Source: Phenylobacterium glaciei (GTDB lineage: Bacteria; Pseudomonadota; Alphaproteobacteria; Caulobacterales; Caulobacteraceae). From it: a DNA stretch of 64,000 bases. The stretch's first letter is position 1; each line of letters begins with the position of its first letter. The notes below the pieces were generated by a model. It had not been told where the DNA came from and ran no database searches. It was given only the letters and a program-made list of their open reading frames with translations. The stretch is from assembly GCF_016772415.1 (NCBI RefSeq), contig NZ_JAGSGD010000001.1, forward strand, positions 2,629,501 to 2,693,500. The letters run 5' to 3'. Made by a program: the position numbers and the translations under genes. Shown here one piece after another: positions 44,915-54,180 of this stretch.

Positions 44915-47761
44915 CTAGAAGGTGTACCGGACGCCGGCCAGATACTCGCGGCCGGTGTGGTGGTAGAAGTTCACCAGGTTGTTCTCGCCGTTGAACTGGT
45001 CCTGGCACTCGTCGGTCAGGTTCACCCCTTCCAGGGTGAATTTCAGGTTGTCGTTCAGGGTGTAGGTGAACGAGGCGTCGACGTTGAAGGTCTCGTTGGT
45101 GCCGTCATACGGCACCGGCAGGGCGGCGGTGTTTTCCTGGCCCAGGACGCGGGTCAGGTACTTGTCGCGGTGGCTGGCCGAGACCCGGGCGCTGAACTTG
45201 TCGTCTTCATAGTAGAACGTGACGTTGTAGGCCTTGCGCGACAGACCCGTCAGGTCGGTCGTGGCCACCGTGACGCCGGCGGCGTTCAGGTAGTTGATCG
45301 ACGACTTGACGCTCGTGTAGTTGGCCAGCACGCCGGTGTGGCTCAGCAGGCCGGGCAGGAAGCTGAAGGGCTGCTGGAAGCTGATTTCGTAGCCCGTCAC
45401 ATCGCCGCCGGGGGTGTTGATCGGGGTGGTGAAGTTCCAGGTCGCCGAGGGGCTGCAGCCGACGGTCGCGCCGCAGGCGGCGGTGGCGACGCTGTCGGGG
45501 ATGCCGAAGCTGTTGCCGCTGAACACCTGCTGGCTCGAAAGCGTCTGAACGAAGGTGTCGATCTTCTTCTTGAAGAAGGCGACGCTGATCAGGGCTTCCG
45601 GCTGATAGTACCACTCGAAGGACAGGTCGTAGGCCTTGGCCCGGAACGGGTCGAGGGCGGGGTTGCCGGCCGTCACCGTGCGGCTGGAGCCCGAGACACT
45701 GACGCTGGCGCCCGGCGTCAGGCTGCCCAGGTTCGGACGCGACATGGTCTGGGCCGCGCCGACACGGATCAGGAAGTTGTCGAAGGGCTCGATCACCGCG
45801 TTGATCGACGGCAGGGTGTCGTCATATTCGCGATCGACGGTGATCGGCACAGCAGCGCCGGCCACGAAGGTGTAGCCCGAGGCTGTCTGCTGGGTCTTCA
45901 CATAGCGGACGCCCAGATTGCCGCGGAACGGCAGGCCGGCCAGCTCGGTGTTCCACTCGGCCTGGATGAAGCCGCCCTTGTCCTTCTCGCCCACCGAGTT
46001 GTTGTTGGAGAGCGACGGCTCCTTGCCCAGGCGCCAGGCCCCGCCGAAGGCGGTGGGGTCGTTGAGCATGAACAGCGAAGACGCCGTGGCGTAGCTGGGC
46101 GAGATCCAGGCGGTCGGCGTGCCGGCCGGAACGCCGAGGCCTTCGGTCGGCAGGTCCACCGTCTTCGAATAGCTGCTGGTCGGGATCGCCGCGGCGCCGG
46201 CCGGGATGGTGGTTTCCTGGTTGGCCGAGGTGCCGTTGGTGCGACGCATCTCGGTGGACACGAACTCGTACTTCTTCCAGGCGAGGCCCGCCTTGAAGGT
46301 CAGGATCTCGTTGGCGTCCCACTGGCCATCGAAGACGACGTTGTCATAGGTGTTGACCGCCGTCTGGGGCCGCATGCGGACCTGGACCAGGGTCCAGGCG
46401 CTGGGATTGGTCAGGTTGGCGGCGCCATAGCTCAGCAGCGGCGCGCGGCCCTGGCCATAGTCGAACTTGTAGCCGTCCACATTGAACTGATCCCAGATGA
46501 TCGTGGTCTGGGTCGGGTTGTCGTGGTCGGACTTCGAATGCCCGGCGACGGCATGGATCTTCAGGCTTTCGGAGAACGCGTGGGTGAAGTCCAGGGAGTA
46601 CTGGGTGAAGGTCGTCGACAGTTCGTCGTAGCGATCCTCGACCCGCAGATCGACGTCGTCGAACGTGCCGGCCGTCATGATGCCGTTGGTGATCGTCGAG
46701 GAGATCACATTGGTGTCGGCGATCCCGCAGGAGGTGTTGACGTTGGCTGCGGTGCAGGCGCCGCCGACGCTGAAGGACGGGGCCTCCAGGAACTGCTCCT
46801 CACGATTGCCGTCGAGCTTGGCGTAGAGGGCGTCGAAGGTCAGCAGGGTCGCGTCGGTGGGCGCCCACTGCAGGGACAGGGTGGCGCCCAGGCGCTCCTG
46901 TTCCTGGTCGTAGCGGTCATAGCGCGGGAAGCGGGGGTGGAAGGCGGCGTTGTTGGCCGCCGCCGCCGGATTGACCGTGGTGGGCAGGCCCGCGCCGTTC
47001 GGCAGGGCGTCGAAGCCTGGCGCGAAGCTGGCGCCCGGCGCCCAGCGGACGGTCGACGTGCCGACGTCCAGCAGCGAGCGCTTGGTGTAGGCGATGCTGG
47101 CCAGGGCCCCGAAGGTCCCGTCGCCCCAGGTGTTGGAGATCATGGCCGCGGCGCGCGGCGAGGCGTCCTCTGACAGCGAGTTGTAGCTGGCCTGGGCCGA
47201 GGCGACGAACTTGAAGCCGTTATAGTCCAGCGGCCGGCCGGTGCGCAGGTCGACCGTCGCCCCCAGCGAGCCTTCCTCGGTCTCGGCCGAGGCGGTCTTC
47301 TGGACGGTGATCGAGTTGAACAGGTCCGAGGCGAAGATATTGAAGTCGAAGTTGCGGGCGCGGTTGGTGCCGCCCGAGGCGTCGGTGCCGCCAGCGGTGG
47401 AGAGCGCCTCCATGCCGTTGATGCGCACGCGGGTGAACTGGGGACCCAGGCCCCGCACCGTGATCTGGCGGCCCTCGCCGCCGTCCCGGGTGATGGACAC
47501 GCCGGAAATGCGCTGAATGGATTCCGAAAGGTTCAGATCGGGGAACTTTCCGATGTCCTCGGCCAGGATGGTGTCGCTCGCCGTGGCGCTGTCGCGCTTC
47601 AGTTCAAGAGCCTGCTGCAGGCTGCCCCGGAAGCCCGTGACCACCACCTCCTGGACTTCGTTCTGCGCGAAGGCCGGTGCGGCGACAGCCATGCTCAGCG
47701 CCGCCAGCGACGCGCCGCCGAACAGCGCGCGCATTTTCGTCCAAGACCCAGTGCGGACCAT
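44915..47761 (-). CDS. TonB-dependent receptor, probably for uronate oligomers
   Basis: The 948-residue outer-membrane protein has a signal peptide (about 1-33, ending PAFAQ), a TonB box (EVQEVVVTGFR), an N-terminal plug domain (ILAEDIGKFPDLNLSESIQRISGVSITRDGGEGRQITVRGLGPQFTRVRINGME) and a 22-strand barrel ending in Tyr-Thr-Phe, a normal barrel C-terminus. The plug is that of the Caulobacter sugar receptors. Two LacI-type operators lie 85-131 bases upstream, and uronate genes follow, so pectin or alginate fragments are the likely ligands; this is inferred. GGGAGGG precedes the ATG. Confidence 0.9.
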   Translation of the reverse strand: MVRTGSWTKMRALFGGASLAALSMAVAAPAFAQNEVQEVVVTGFRGSLQQALELKRDSATASDTILAEDIGKFPDLNLSESIQRISGVSITRDGGEGRQITVRGLGPQFTRVRINGMEALSTAGGTDASGGTNRARNFDFNIFASDLFNSITVQKTASAETEEGSLGATVDLRTGRPLDYNGFKFVASAQASYNSLSEDASPRAAAMISNTWGDGTFGALASIAYTKRSLLDVGTSTVRWAPGASFAPGFDALPNGAGLPTTVNPAAAANNAAFHPRFPRYDRYDQEQERLGATLSLQWAPTDATLLTFDALYAKLDGNREEQFLEAPSFSVGGACTAANVNTSCGIADTNVISSTITNGIMTAGTFDDVDLRVEDRYDELSTTFTQYSLDFTHAFSESLKIHAVAGHSKSDHDNPTQTTIIWDQFNVDGYKFDYGQGRAPLLSYGAANLTNPSAWTLVQVRMRPQTAVNTYDNVVFDGQWDANEILTFKAGLAWKKYEFVSTEMRRTNGTSANQETTIPAGAAAIPTSSYSKTVDLPTEGLGVPAGTPTAWISPSYATASSLFMLNDPTAFGGAWRLGKEPSLSNNNSVGEKDKGGFIQAEWNTELAGLPFRGNLGVRYVKTQQTASGYTFVAGAAVPITVDREYDDTLPSINAVIEPFDNFLIRVGAAQTMSRPNLGSLTPGASVSVSGSSRTVTAGNPALDPFRAKAYDLSFEWYYQPEALISVAFFKKKIDTFVQTLSSQQVFSGNSFGIPDSVATAACGATVGCSPSATWNFTTPINTPGGDVTGYEISFQQPFSFLPGLLSHTGVLANYTSVKSSINYLNAAGVTVATTDLTGLSRKAYNVTFYYEDDKFSARVSASHRDKYLTRVLGQENTAALPVPYDGTNETFNVDASFTYTLNDNLKFTLEGVNLTDECQDQFNGENNLVNFYHHTGREYLAGVRYTF

Positions 47762-47845
47762 CTGTCCCTCCCTGTGCGAGGCCGCCTGCGACGTGAGGCC
47801 GTCAGGCGGAGGGCGCCGAACCGGCGCGCCTCGCGTTTCCCCATT

Positions 47846-47861
47846 ATGACACCGGTATCAT
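47846..47861. promoter_or_regulatory. predicted LacI-family operator 1 before the TonB receptor
   Basis: ATGACACCGGTATCAT is a 16-bp palindrome with one mismatch pair and a central CCGG, the usual form of LacI-family sites in alphaproteobacteria. It recurs 32 bases on and before uxaC. The regulator is not in the window. Confidence 0.6.
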
Positions 47862-47878
47862 TTGCCACTAGGAGCCCC

Positions 47879-47892
47879 TGACACCGGTGGCA
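47879..47892. promoter_or_regulatory. predicted LacI-family operator 2 before the TonB receptor
   Basis: TGACACCGGTGGCA matches operator 1 in the left half and centre. The centres of the two sites are 32 bases apart, about three helical turns. Confidence 0.5.
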
Positions 47893-48272
47893 ATGAGATA
47901 GCCATGGTTCTGTCTTATTCGCAAGACCGGTCGCTCCAAACGCGAGCGCCCCTTGCGCGAAAGCTGGGCAGGTGTGTCGGAAAGGCCTGTGGGCGTTGGG
48001 GAGAGGCGCGCTCGCCTTGGCGCCGGGCTTGTCCCAGCTCCCCGCGACCCCTGAGGCGAAGGCGGCGCAATGTGGCTTGGGTGATCTGGATGGCGACGTG
48101 CCCATTCCTTCGCCACCTGGGCGGGTTGTGTGCCAGCAAGTGTTAACCGGCAAGCGGACGCTCTGAACGCCTCCCATGGGTGGTTTGCGGACCCAACGCC
48201 TAGTCAAGTCCGACCGGTGATTTGACCTGCCGTCGATGGTCCCCCACTGTGGACATGGGCGGGGACGTTAAC

Positions 48273-50120
48273 ATGTCAGGCGTGACGGGCGACGGCGCGC
48301 CTCGACGACGGCGGGTGAAAGCCGAGCCTGCGCCCACCACGCCCGATCCTATCGAGATCGCAATGGAGGCGGAAGCCGCCGGGGTCGCACCGCGAGGAAT
48401 CGCGCACGAACTGCTCGCTAACCAGAACCGCCTCGTCCAGGCCGACCTGACGCACCGCGTCTGGCAGATCGCCTCGGAGCGGGCGGGGTTTGCGCTGAAG
48501 GTGCTGACCGGCGTCGCTGGAGTGGCGGTGGCGGGCGCACTGGCGGCCATGGCCTGGCAGGCTAGCCGGTCGGATGGGCTCGTCGTGGAGGCCTTCTCCG
48601 CACCCCCGGCGCTGGTCTCGCGCGGCGCGACTGGCGAGGTGGTGGCGCGCGGCGTACTGGACCGGCTGGGCGAGCTGGACCGGGCGGCCAACTCGCTGCA
48701 ATCGGTGCGCATTGCCGACGCCTGGACCCAGGACACCAAGATTGAGGTGGCCCAGACCGGCGTCTCGCTGGACGACGTGCAGCGCCTGCTACGGCGCTGG
48801 CTGGGCCACGAGACCTACCTGACCGGTGAGGTGGTGCAGACGGCTACAGGGGTTCGCATCACGGCGCGGACCGGCGTGGGCCGTACGGTGACGGCGGAAG
48901 GCTCAGCCGAGCAACTGCCGGAGCTCGCCAGGCAGACGGGCGAGGCGTTGTTCCGTCAGGCACGGCCGGTCCAATATGCGGAATTCCTCGTTCGAGAAGG
49001 TCGCTGGACGGAGGCCAAGCCGCTGCTGGCCCAGGTGCTGCAGACCAGTGATGATCCGCTGACACGGGCGGCGGCCGCTAATGCCCTGGGCCTGATCACC
49101 GCTTACTCCGAGTTCCGATACGCTGAGGGCATCGAGTGGTTCCGCCGGGCGGCCGAGGGTCCGAACCGGTTGCTAGGGTCGCTCGCCCTGCAGAACGCGG
49201 CAGGCGTTGCAGACGCGCTGGGGCATAACCGAGAGAGCATCGTCCTCACTCGGCAGGGGCTCAAGCGGCTTGGCCGCGAGCCCGGGGCGGTCGCGGACTG
49301 GTACCGGGCGGGCTTTCGCGCCAGGCTGGCCGCATTAGAATTCGATTATCACACGGCCGCGCGGCTGCTGCGGCCCCACGTGGGGCGCGCCAACGCCGGT
49401 TCGAACGGCACTTATCGTAACACCTATTCGTACTATCTGGCCGCCCTGCACGAGACCACGGCCGCGCGGCGACTTACCGCGACGCCGTATCCGCTGACCG
49501 AGCTGAGTTCGGAAAACTGGCCGGTGACCCTCGCCATCGCACGCGCAGCGCGCGCGCAAGGCGATGCAGGTCCGCGGATACTGGCGCTGGAAGCGTTCTC
49601 GCTTGTTCAACTGGGCCAGCCGGAGGCCGCGCGCGAGGTGATCGCGACGACGCCTGTGGACTGCTTCTTCTGCGCTGTGACCCGGGCGATGATCTTGTCA
49701 CGCCAGGGAGATACCGCCGGAGCTGAGCAGGCGTTCCGCGCGGCGGACCGGCTCTATCCGGGGCAGATCACCACCCTGCTGTACTGGGGCCGCGAGCGGC
49801 TGCGGCGAGGCGACGCCCAGGGTGCGCTTCAGATATTCCGTCGCGCGGAGAAGCTCGCGCCGCGTTTCGCCGACCCGGCGGTCTGGTCGGGTGAGGCGCT
49901 GCTGGCCCTGGGCGACGACAAAACCGCCGAGCAGGCCTTTCGCAAAGCCGAGCCCCTCGCTCCGCGATGGGGTCGGCTGCACCTGAAGTGGGGCGAGGCG
50001 CTGGCCAAGCTGGGGAAGGCCGCCGAAGCCAAGGCGCAGTTCTCCCAGGCAGCCGCCCTCGACCTCACGTCGGCGGAACGGGCCGAGCTACAAGCTGTGA
50101 CCCAAAAGCGGGCGCAATAG
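48273..50120 (+). CDS. TPR-repeat protein with one membrane helix
   Basis: The 615-residue protein has a cytoplasmic N-terminus, one membrane helix (about 73-95), a non-repeat domain (100-240) resembling the phosphate-like part found in some adenylate-cyclase-linked TPR proteins, and TPR repeats over roughly 255-600 (for example AAREVIATTPVDCFFC..., AEQAFRAADRLYPGQITTLLYWGRERLRRGD). The helix topology would put the TPR part in the periplasm. I use the ATG with GGGGA upstream; an earlier ATG at 48255 is possible. It lies within the uronate region but has no clear link to it. Confidence 0.75.
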   Translation: MSGVTGDGAPRRRRVKAEPAPTTPDPIEIAMEAEAAGVAPRGIAHELLANQNRLVQADLTHRVWQIASERAGFALKVLTGVAGVAVAGALAAMAWQASRSDGLVVEAFSAPPALVSRGATGEVVARGVLDRLGELDRAANSLQSVRIADAWTQDTKIEVAQTGVSLDDVQRLLRRWLGHETYLTGEVVQTATGVRITARTGVGRTVTAEGSAEQLPELARQTGEALFRQARPVQYAEFLVREGRWTEAKPLLAQVLQTSDDPLTRAAAANALGLITAYSEFRYAEGIEWFRRAAEGPNRLLGSLALQNAAGVADALGHNRESIVLTRQGLKRLGREPGAVADWYRAGFRARLAALEFDYHTAARLLRPHVGRANAGSNGTYRNTYSYYLAALHETTAARRLTATPYPLTELSSENWPVTLAIARAARAQGDAGPRILALEAFSLVQLGQPEAAREVIATTPVDCFFCAVTRAMILSRQGDTAGAEQAFRAADRLYPGQITTLLYWGRERLRRGDAQGALQIFRRAEKLAPRFADPAVWSGEALLALGDDKTAEQAFRKAEPLAPRWGRLHLKWGEALAKLGKAAEAKAQFSQAAALDLTSAERAELQAVTQKRAQ

Positions 50121-50311
50121 ACTTCCGCTACGGGTCGAAAGCCGTCCTAGGCAGCTAGGGCCGCGAAGGTCCTTTTCCCAGCCCGGGACGAGGGAATACA
50201 ATGGGCGCAGTCGTAGCGCCGGCTTGCGTCGCCAGCCCCTGCGCGAGGCTGGGGCCCCTTGCCAGCCTGGGATCAACACCTAATCTCCCCCCAGCACGGA
50301 GGATGGAAGCC

Positions 50312-50587
50312 ATGAGCGACGCGGTCGGCCCCGGCGATCTGGTCATATGCGTCAACGTCGCCCCGAACCACGGCTCTGGACGGCCTGTGCCCCTGGTCGC
50401 CGGGGAGACCTATCGGGTCTTAGGCGTCCTGGAATTCGCCTGCCCCTGCGGACGCGCCGACGCCCTGCTGGATATCGGCATCGACTTCGCGTGGTGCCAG
50501 ACGCGGTTCCGACTGCTGCCCAAGCCCAAGGCCCAGACCAGGACGCGCCGCGTCACGGCGCCCAAGGACCTGGAGCCGGTGGCCTGA
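50312..50587 (+). CDS. small conserved-looking hypothetical protein
   Basis: The 91-residue protein contains a short beta-rich pattern with a Cys pair and Trp (VICVNVAPNHG, FACPCGRADALL, DFAWCQTRFRLLPKPK). Such small proteins are often seen in phage-derived or mobile contexts, but nothing nearby supports this. GGAGG lies upstream of the ATG. Function is unknown. Confidence 0.55.
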   Translation: MSDAVGPGDLVICVNVAPNHGSGRPVPLVAGETYRVLGVLEFACPCGRADALLDIGIDFAWCQTRFRLLPKPKAQTRTRRVTAPKDLEPVA

Positions 50588-50605
50588 CCAGCCAAGGCGC
50601 GGGTG

Positions 50606-52174
50606 TTACAGCGGCGCGGTGTCCGGGTCCGGCGCGGCTTCTTCCGGGTCCAGGGTCGAGCGCGGGCGGTCGAGGCCCAGCGCTGTGGCCAGGGTGATGT
50701 CCCAGCCATAGGGGTCGGAGCGGTAGGTCACCTTGCCCTGATCGTCGACGAAGGCGGTGTGATAGAGCAGCCGCACTGGGATCGAGGTCCCCAGCGGCAC
50801 GACCCCGGTGTCGCCCGAGGCCAGCACCGCCTCGAACCGCTCGGACGCGCCGTATTCCTCGGCCAGGTGCCGGGCGAAGTCGATGGCGTTCTCCACCCGC
50901 ACGCAGCCGTGGCTGCGGTGGCGGGCGGCGCGGGCGAACAGGGCCTTGGACGGGGTGTCGTGCAGGTAGATGGCGTAGGGGTTCTGCATGTCGAACTTCA
51001 CCAGGCCGAGCGCCGAGGTCGGCCCCGCCCGCTGCACCACCCGGCCGCCCGTGATGTACATGTTCTGGCGGCGCAGATAGGCCGCGCCGCGCGGTAGGAT
51101 CTCGGCCCGGGCGATCTTGGCCGGCACGTTCCAGGGCGGATTGACCACCAGCTGGCTGAAGGCCGATTGCAGGCTGGGCGTCTCGCGATTGGCGCTGCCC
51201 ACCACCGTCCGCGCCGACCAGTCGAGAGCGCCGTCCTTGTAGTAGGTGAGGAAGGCCGCGGCCGTATTGACGTCGATCCGGGTGGCCGGAGCCTCGCGCC
51301 GCAGCCAGCGACGGCGCTCCAGGTTCAGCACCAGTTGGCGGGCGTGGTCGGTCGGGCCGGCGTTCAGCACGGCGATGGTGGTGTTGCCCACCCGGCCAGT
51401 GGGCTGCATGCCGTTCTCAGCCTGGATGCGCTTCAGCGCCTCGGAGATCGGCGCCGACATGGTCTGGGACGCCATGGGCGGTCCCGTCAGGTAGCCCAGG
51501 TCATAGAGGCGCTGGGCGATCAGCGGCACGCGGAAGTCCACGCCACCGGGCTGGATCGCCCCGCCCTCCGGAATGGACGAGACCCCTGCCCGGCCGATCT
51601 GGGCCCTCAGCGCCACATACGCGGCCGACAGCGCCTTGTACTCGGCATCCTTGGGCGCGAGGCTGTCCAGCCAGGTGCCCAGCTCGCGGCGGTCCAGCGC
51701 CTGGGACAGGCCTGGGGCCACGTCCGTGAACTGGCGCTCCAGGGTGAACAGCTTGAAAAGCTTGGTGGGATCCACCAGGCCGCGCGCCAGGGCGTCGGCA
51801 TAGGTCAGCGCGGCCAGCGTCAGGCCCGCCTCACGGCTGACGGCGTCGCGGGCGGCGGGCGGGCGGAAGGCGCCACCGTCCAGGCCGTGGCGAATGGCGC
51901 CGTCGAGGGCCTGGGAGAACTGCTTGGCCTGGTCGTCGGTCCAGGCGGGCGTCCAGCCGCGCAAGGCGTAGAAGCGCTTCAGGCGCGGATCGGTGGCCAC
52001 CGACTGCAGGACACGGGGATCGATCGTGGGGCTCTGGACAAGCTGCGCGCTGGCGATCGCCGGGATCGCCAGGCCCATGCCCAGGACCCACGCGCCAAGC
52101 TGCCGGCGCGTCGCCCGCGCCTTGTCGGCCTCATCCCCCGGACGCCCAAAGGCGTCGCTACCCCCGAAAATCAT
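50606..52174 (-). CDS. L,D-transpeptidase (YcbB/LdtD-like)
   Basis: The 522-residue protein has an N-terminal membrane or signal helix (GAWVLGMGLAIPAIASAQ), a putative peptidoglycan-binding segment and a C-terminal YkuD domain with the catalytic motif HRSHGCVRVENAI (Cys near residue 425). It forms 3-3 cross-links in peptidoglycan or attaches proteins. Length and domain order match YcbB-type enzymes with a PG-binding helix domain. It is downstream of kduD on the same strand, 95 bases apart. Confidence 0.9.
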   Translation of the reverse strand: MIFGGSDAFGRPGDEADKARATRRQLGAWVLGMGLAIPAIASAQLVQSPTIDPRVLQSVATDPRLKRFYALRGWTPAWTDDQAKQFSQALDGAIRHGLDGGAFRPPAARDAVSREAGLTLAALTYADALARGLVDPTKLFKLFTLERQFTDVAPGLSQALDRRELGTWLDSLAPKDAEYKALSAAYVALRAQIGRAGVSSIPEGGAIQPGGVDFRVPLIAQRLYDLGYLTGPPMASQTMSAPISEALKRIQAENGMQPTGRVGNTTIAVLNAGPTDHARQLVLNLERRRWLRREAPATRIDVNTAAAFLTYYKDGALDWSARTVVGSANRETPSLQSAFSQLVVNPPWNVPAKIARAEILPRGAAYLRRQNMYITGGRVVQRAGPTSALGLVKFDMQNPYAIYLHDTPSKALFARAARHRSHGCVRVENAIDFARHLAEEYGASERFEAVLASGDTGVVPLGTSIPVRLLYHTAFVDDQGKVTYRSDPYGWDITLATALGLDRPRSTLDPEEAAPDPDTAPL

Positions 52175-52269
52175 CAAAACTGGTCCGCACCTGTACCCGT
52201 CAGCTATGGGGCAACGCGCGAAGCTCGACTAGGTGGCTCGCGTTCCAGGATATATGCGCGTTATCCGAC

Positions 52270-53028
52270 TTAACGGCCTAACCAGCCGCCATCCACGGCC
52301 AGCAGCGTGCCATGCACGTAGTCGGCCGCCGAGGACGACAGGAACACCGCCGCCCCGCCGATGTCGGCCGGCGTCCCCCACCGACCGGCCGGAATTCGCG
52401 CCAGGATGTCGCGCGAGCGGTCCTCGTCGGCCCGCAGCGCCGTCGTGTTGTTGGTGGAGAAGTAGCCCGGCGCGATGGCGTTGACGTTGATCCCCTTGCC
52501 CGCCCACTCGTTGGCCAGGGCCTTGGTGATCCCCGCCAGCCCGCTCTTGGAGGCCGCATAGGACGGCACCCGGATGCCGCCCTGATAGGACAGCATCGAG
52601 GCGATGTTGATGATCTTGCCGCCGCGCCCCTGCTCCATCATCCGCCGCCCCACCGCCTGGGTGAGGAAGAAGGTGGTCTTCAGGTTGACGTCCATCACCG
52701 CGTCCCAGTCGTCCTCGGTGAAAAGGGCGGCGTCGTTGCGGCGGATAATGCCGGCGTTGTTCACCAGGATGTCGACCGCGCCGAAGTGCTCGACGGTCTC
52801 GGCCACGATCCGGCCGATCGGCTCCAGGGTGGAGAGGTCGGCCGAGACATCGTGGAAGCGGCGGCCCAGGGCCTCGACGGCGAAGCGGGTGTCCACCGGC
52901 GGCGTGCGGCCCACCGCCACGATGTCGGCGCCCGCCGTGGCCAGGGCCTCGGCGATGGCCTGCCCCAGGCCGGTGTTGGCGCCGGTGACGATGGCCGTCT
53001 TGCCGGTCAGATCAAAGGGGGAAGACAT
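52270..53028 (-). CDS. kduD: 2-dehydro-3-deoxy-D-gluconate 5-dehydrogenase
   Basis: KduD reduces 5-keto-4-deoxyuronate-derived DKII to 2-keto-3-deoxygluconate with NADH. The 252-residue short-chain dehydrogenase has TGANTGLGQAIAEALA (cofactor), LVNNAGII, catalytic Ser in IINIASMLSYQGG and YAASK (Tyr-Lys). It is immediately downstream of kduI (5 bases), which supports this among SDR possibilities. Confidence 0.9.
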   Translation of the reverse strand: MSSPFDLTGKTAIVTGANTGLGQAIAEALATAGADIVAVGRTPPVDTRFAVEALGRRFHDVSADLSTLEPIGRIVAETVEHFGAVDILVNNAGIIRRNDAALFTEDDWDAVMDVNLKTTFFLTQAVGRRMMEQGRGGKIINIASMLSYQGGIRVPSYAASKSGLAGITKALANEWAGKGINVNAIAPGYFSTNNTTALRADEDRSRDILARIPAGRWGTPADIGGAAVFLSSSAADYVHGTLLAVDGGWLGR

Positions 53029-53033
53029 CGGCC

Positions 53034-53879
53034 CTACTTCAGCTGGCAGATGTCGAGGACGTTCATGTCGGTGTAGTCGAGGTTCTCCCCGCCCATGGCC
53101 CAGATGAACCCGTAGTTCGAGGTCCCGGCCCCCATGTGGATCGACCAGGGCGGGCTGATCACCGCCTCGTCGGCGCTGACCACGATGTGGCGCATGGCGT
53201 CAGGCTCGCCCATGAAGTGGAAGACCTTATTGTCCCCTGCCAGGTCGAAGTAGAAATAGATCTCCGAGCGGCGGTCGTGCAGGTGCGGCGGCATGGTGTT
53301 CCACACGCTGCCGGGCTTCAGGAAGGTCACCCCCAGCAGCAGCTGGGCCGACTCGCAGACGCCGGGGATAATGTACTGGTAGATGGTCCGCTCGTTCGAC
53401 GTCGCCGCCTCGCCGCGCTCCAGGGGGTTGGCCTGGCTGATGGCGATGTGCTGCAGCTTGCAAACCTTGTGAGCCGGCGTTGAGGCCAGGTAGAACTTGG
53501 CCGGGTTGGCCGCGTCGCTGCTCTCGAAGGTCACGTCCACCACGCCCATCGGGATGTAGAGCCCGTCGCGCGGCGCCATGTCGAAGGCCTGGCCGTCGAC
53601 GGTGATCTTGCCGGCCCCGCCGACATTGACCACCCCCAGTTCACGCCGCTCCAGGAACGGATGGCCGGCGGCCGAGGCGGGCTCGCTCTGGACCGGCAGC
53701 TTGACCGCCTTCGACACCGGGGCCGCCCCGCCGATCACGAAACGTTCGTTGTGGCTGTAGTTCAGGCTGACCGTGTCGGCAGTGAACAGGTCTTGCACCA
53801 GATAGCGGTCGCGCAGGTCGTCATTGCCGGCGCCCTTCATCATGTCCGGATGGGTGGCGTGATAGGTTTTCTTGAACAT
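53034..53879 (-). CDS. kduI: 5-dehydro-4-deoxy-D-glucuronate isomerase
   Basis: KduI isomerises 4-deoxy-L-threo-5-hexosulose uronate from pectin or alginate breakdown to DKII. The 281-residue cupin has the zinc site [16 protein letters not shown] (HxHxxxxxE) and a later His in [12 protein letters not shown] precedes the ATG that gives [14 protein letters not shown]. kduD follows five bases on. The gap before uxaC holds nested repeats. Confidence 0.95.
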   Translation of the reverse strand: MFKKTYHATHPDMMKGAGNDDLRDRYLVQDLFTADTVSLNYSHNERFVIGGAAPVSKAVKLPVQSEPASAAGHPFLERRELGVVNVGGAGKITVDGQAFDMAPRDGLYIPMGVVDVTFESSDAANPAKFYLASTPAHKVCKLQHIAISQANPLERGEAATSNERTIYQYIIPGVCESAQLLLGVTFLKPGSVWNTMPPHLHDRRSEIYFYFDLAGDNKVFHFMGEPDAMRHIVVSADEAVISPPWSIHMGAGTSNYGFIWAMGGENLDYTDMNVLDICQLK

Positions 53880-53905
53880 GATCAGGTCCTTGAGGAACAA
53901 TAGCG

Positions 53906-54162
53906 CCCTTCTCCCCCTGGGGGAGAAGGTGGCCCTGCGGAGCGGGGTCGGATGAGGGGTCGCGCCGCCCTCACAGAATAGACAACGTCATCCCGGACAG
54001 CCGTCAGGCTGATCCGGGACCCAGGCGACGGGATGCAGCTCCTGGGTCCCGGCTCTCCGCTGCGCTGCGGCCGGGATGACGAAGTGGATTTGCTTGTGGG
54101 GGATGCCGCCCCCTCATCCGACCGGTCTCCGACCGGCCACCTTCTCCCGCAGGGGGAGAAGG
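53906..54162. repeat. inverted-repeat element with about 54-base ends
   Basis: The left end (53906-53959: CCCTTCTCCCCCTGGGGG...GGATGAGGGG) and the right end (54109-54162) are reverse complements except for a compensating centre. Between them lies the separate 96-base repeat at 53986-54081. Together they fill the 301-base gap between uxaC and kduI. No transposase is present. Confidence 0.7.
53986..54081. repeat. palindromic intergenic repeat (CGTCATCCCGG family), copy 2
   Basis: This is nearly identical to the repeat at 26187-26286, with the small hairpin changed from GGCC-GCAA-GGCC to AGCC-GTCA-GGCT, so pairing is kept, and with a different apical loop. It is nested in the 53906-54162 element. 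Confidence 0.75.
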
Positions 54163-54180
54163 AAACTGCGACTGGCCCCA

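Larger units (their letters stand above)
47762..48272. other. 511-base gap between receptor and TPR gene
   Basis: This divergent gap holds the two TGACACCGGT operator palindromes near the receptor and no convincing gene. Open frames here, for example 47862-48146, have poor codon use for this genome and no ribosome site. I see no tRNA or strong hairpin besides the operators. Confidence 0.5.

Noticed and set aside
47862..48146. 94-residue plus-strand frame in the receptor promoter gap
   Set aside because: Composition is Arg/Cys/Trp rich, codon use is unlike its neighbours, and it covers the predicted operator.
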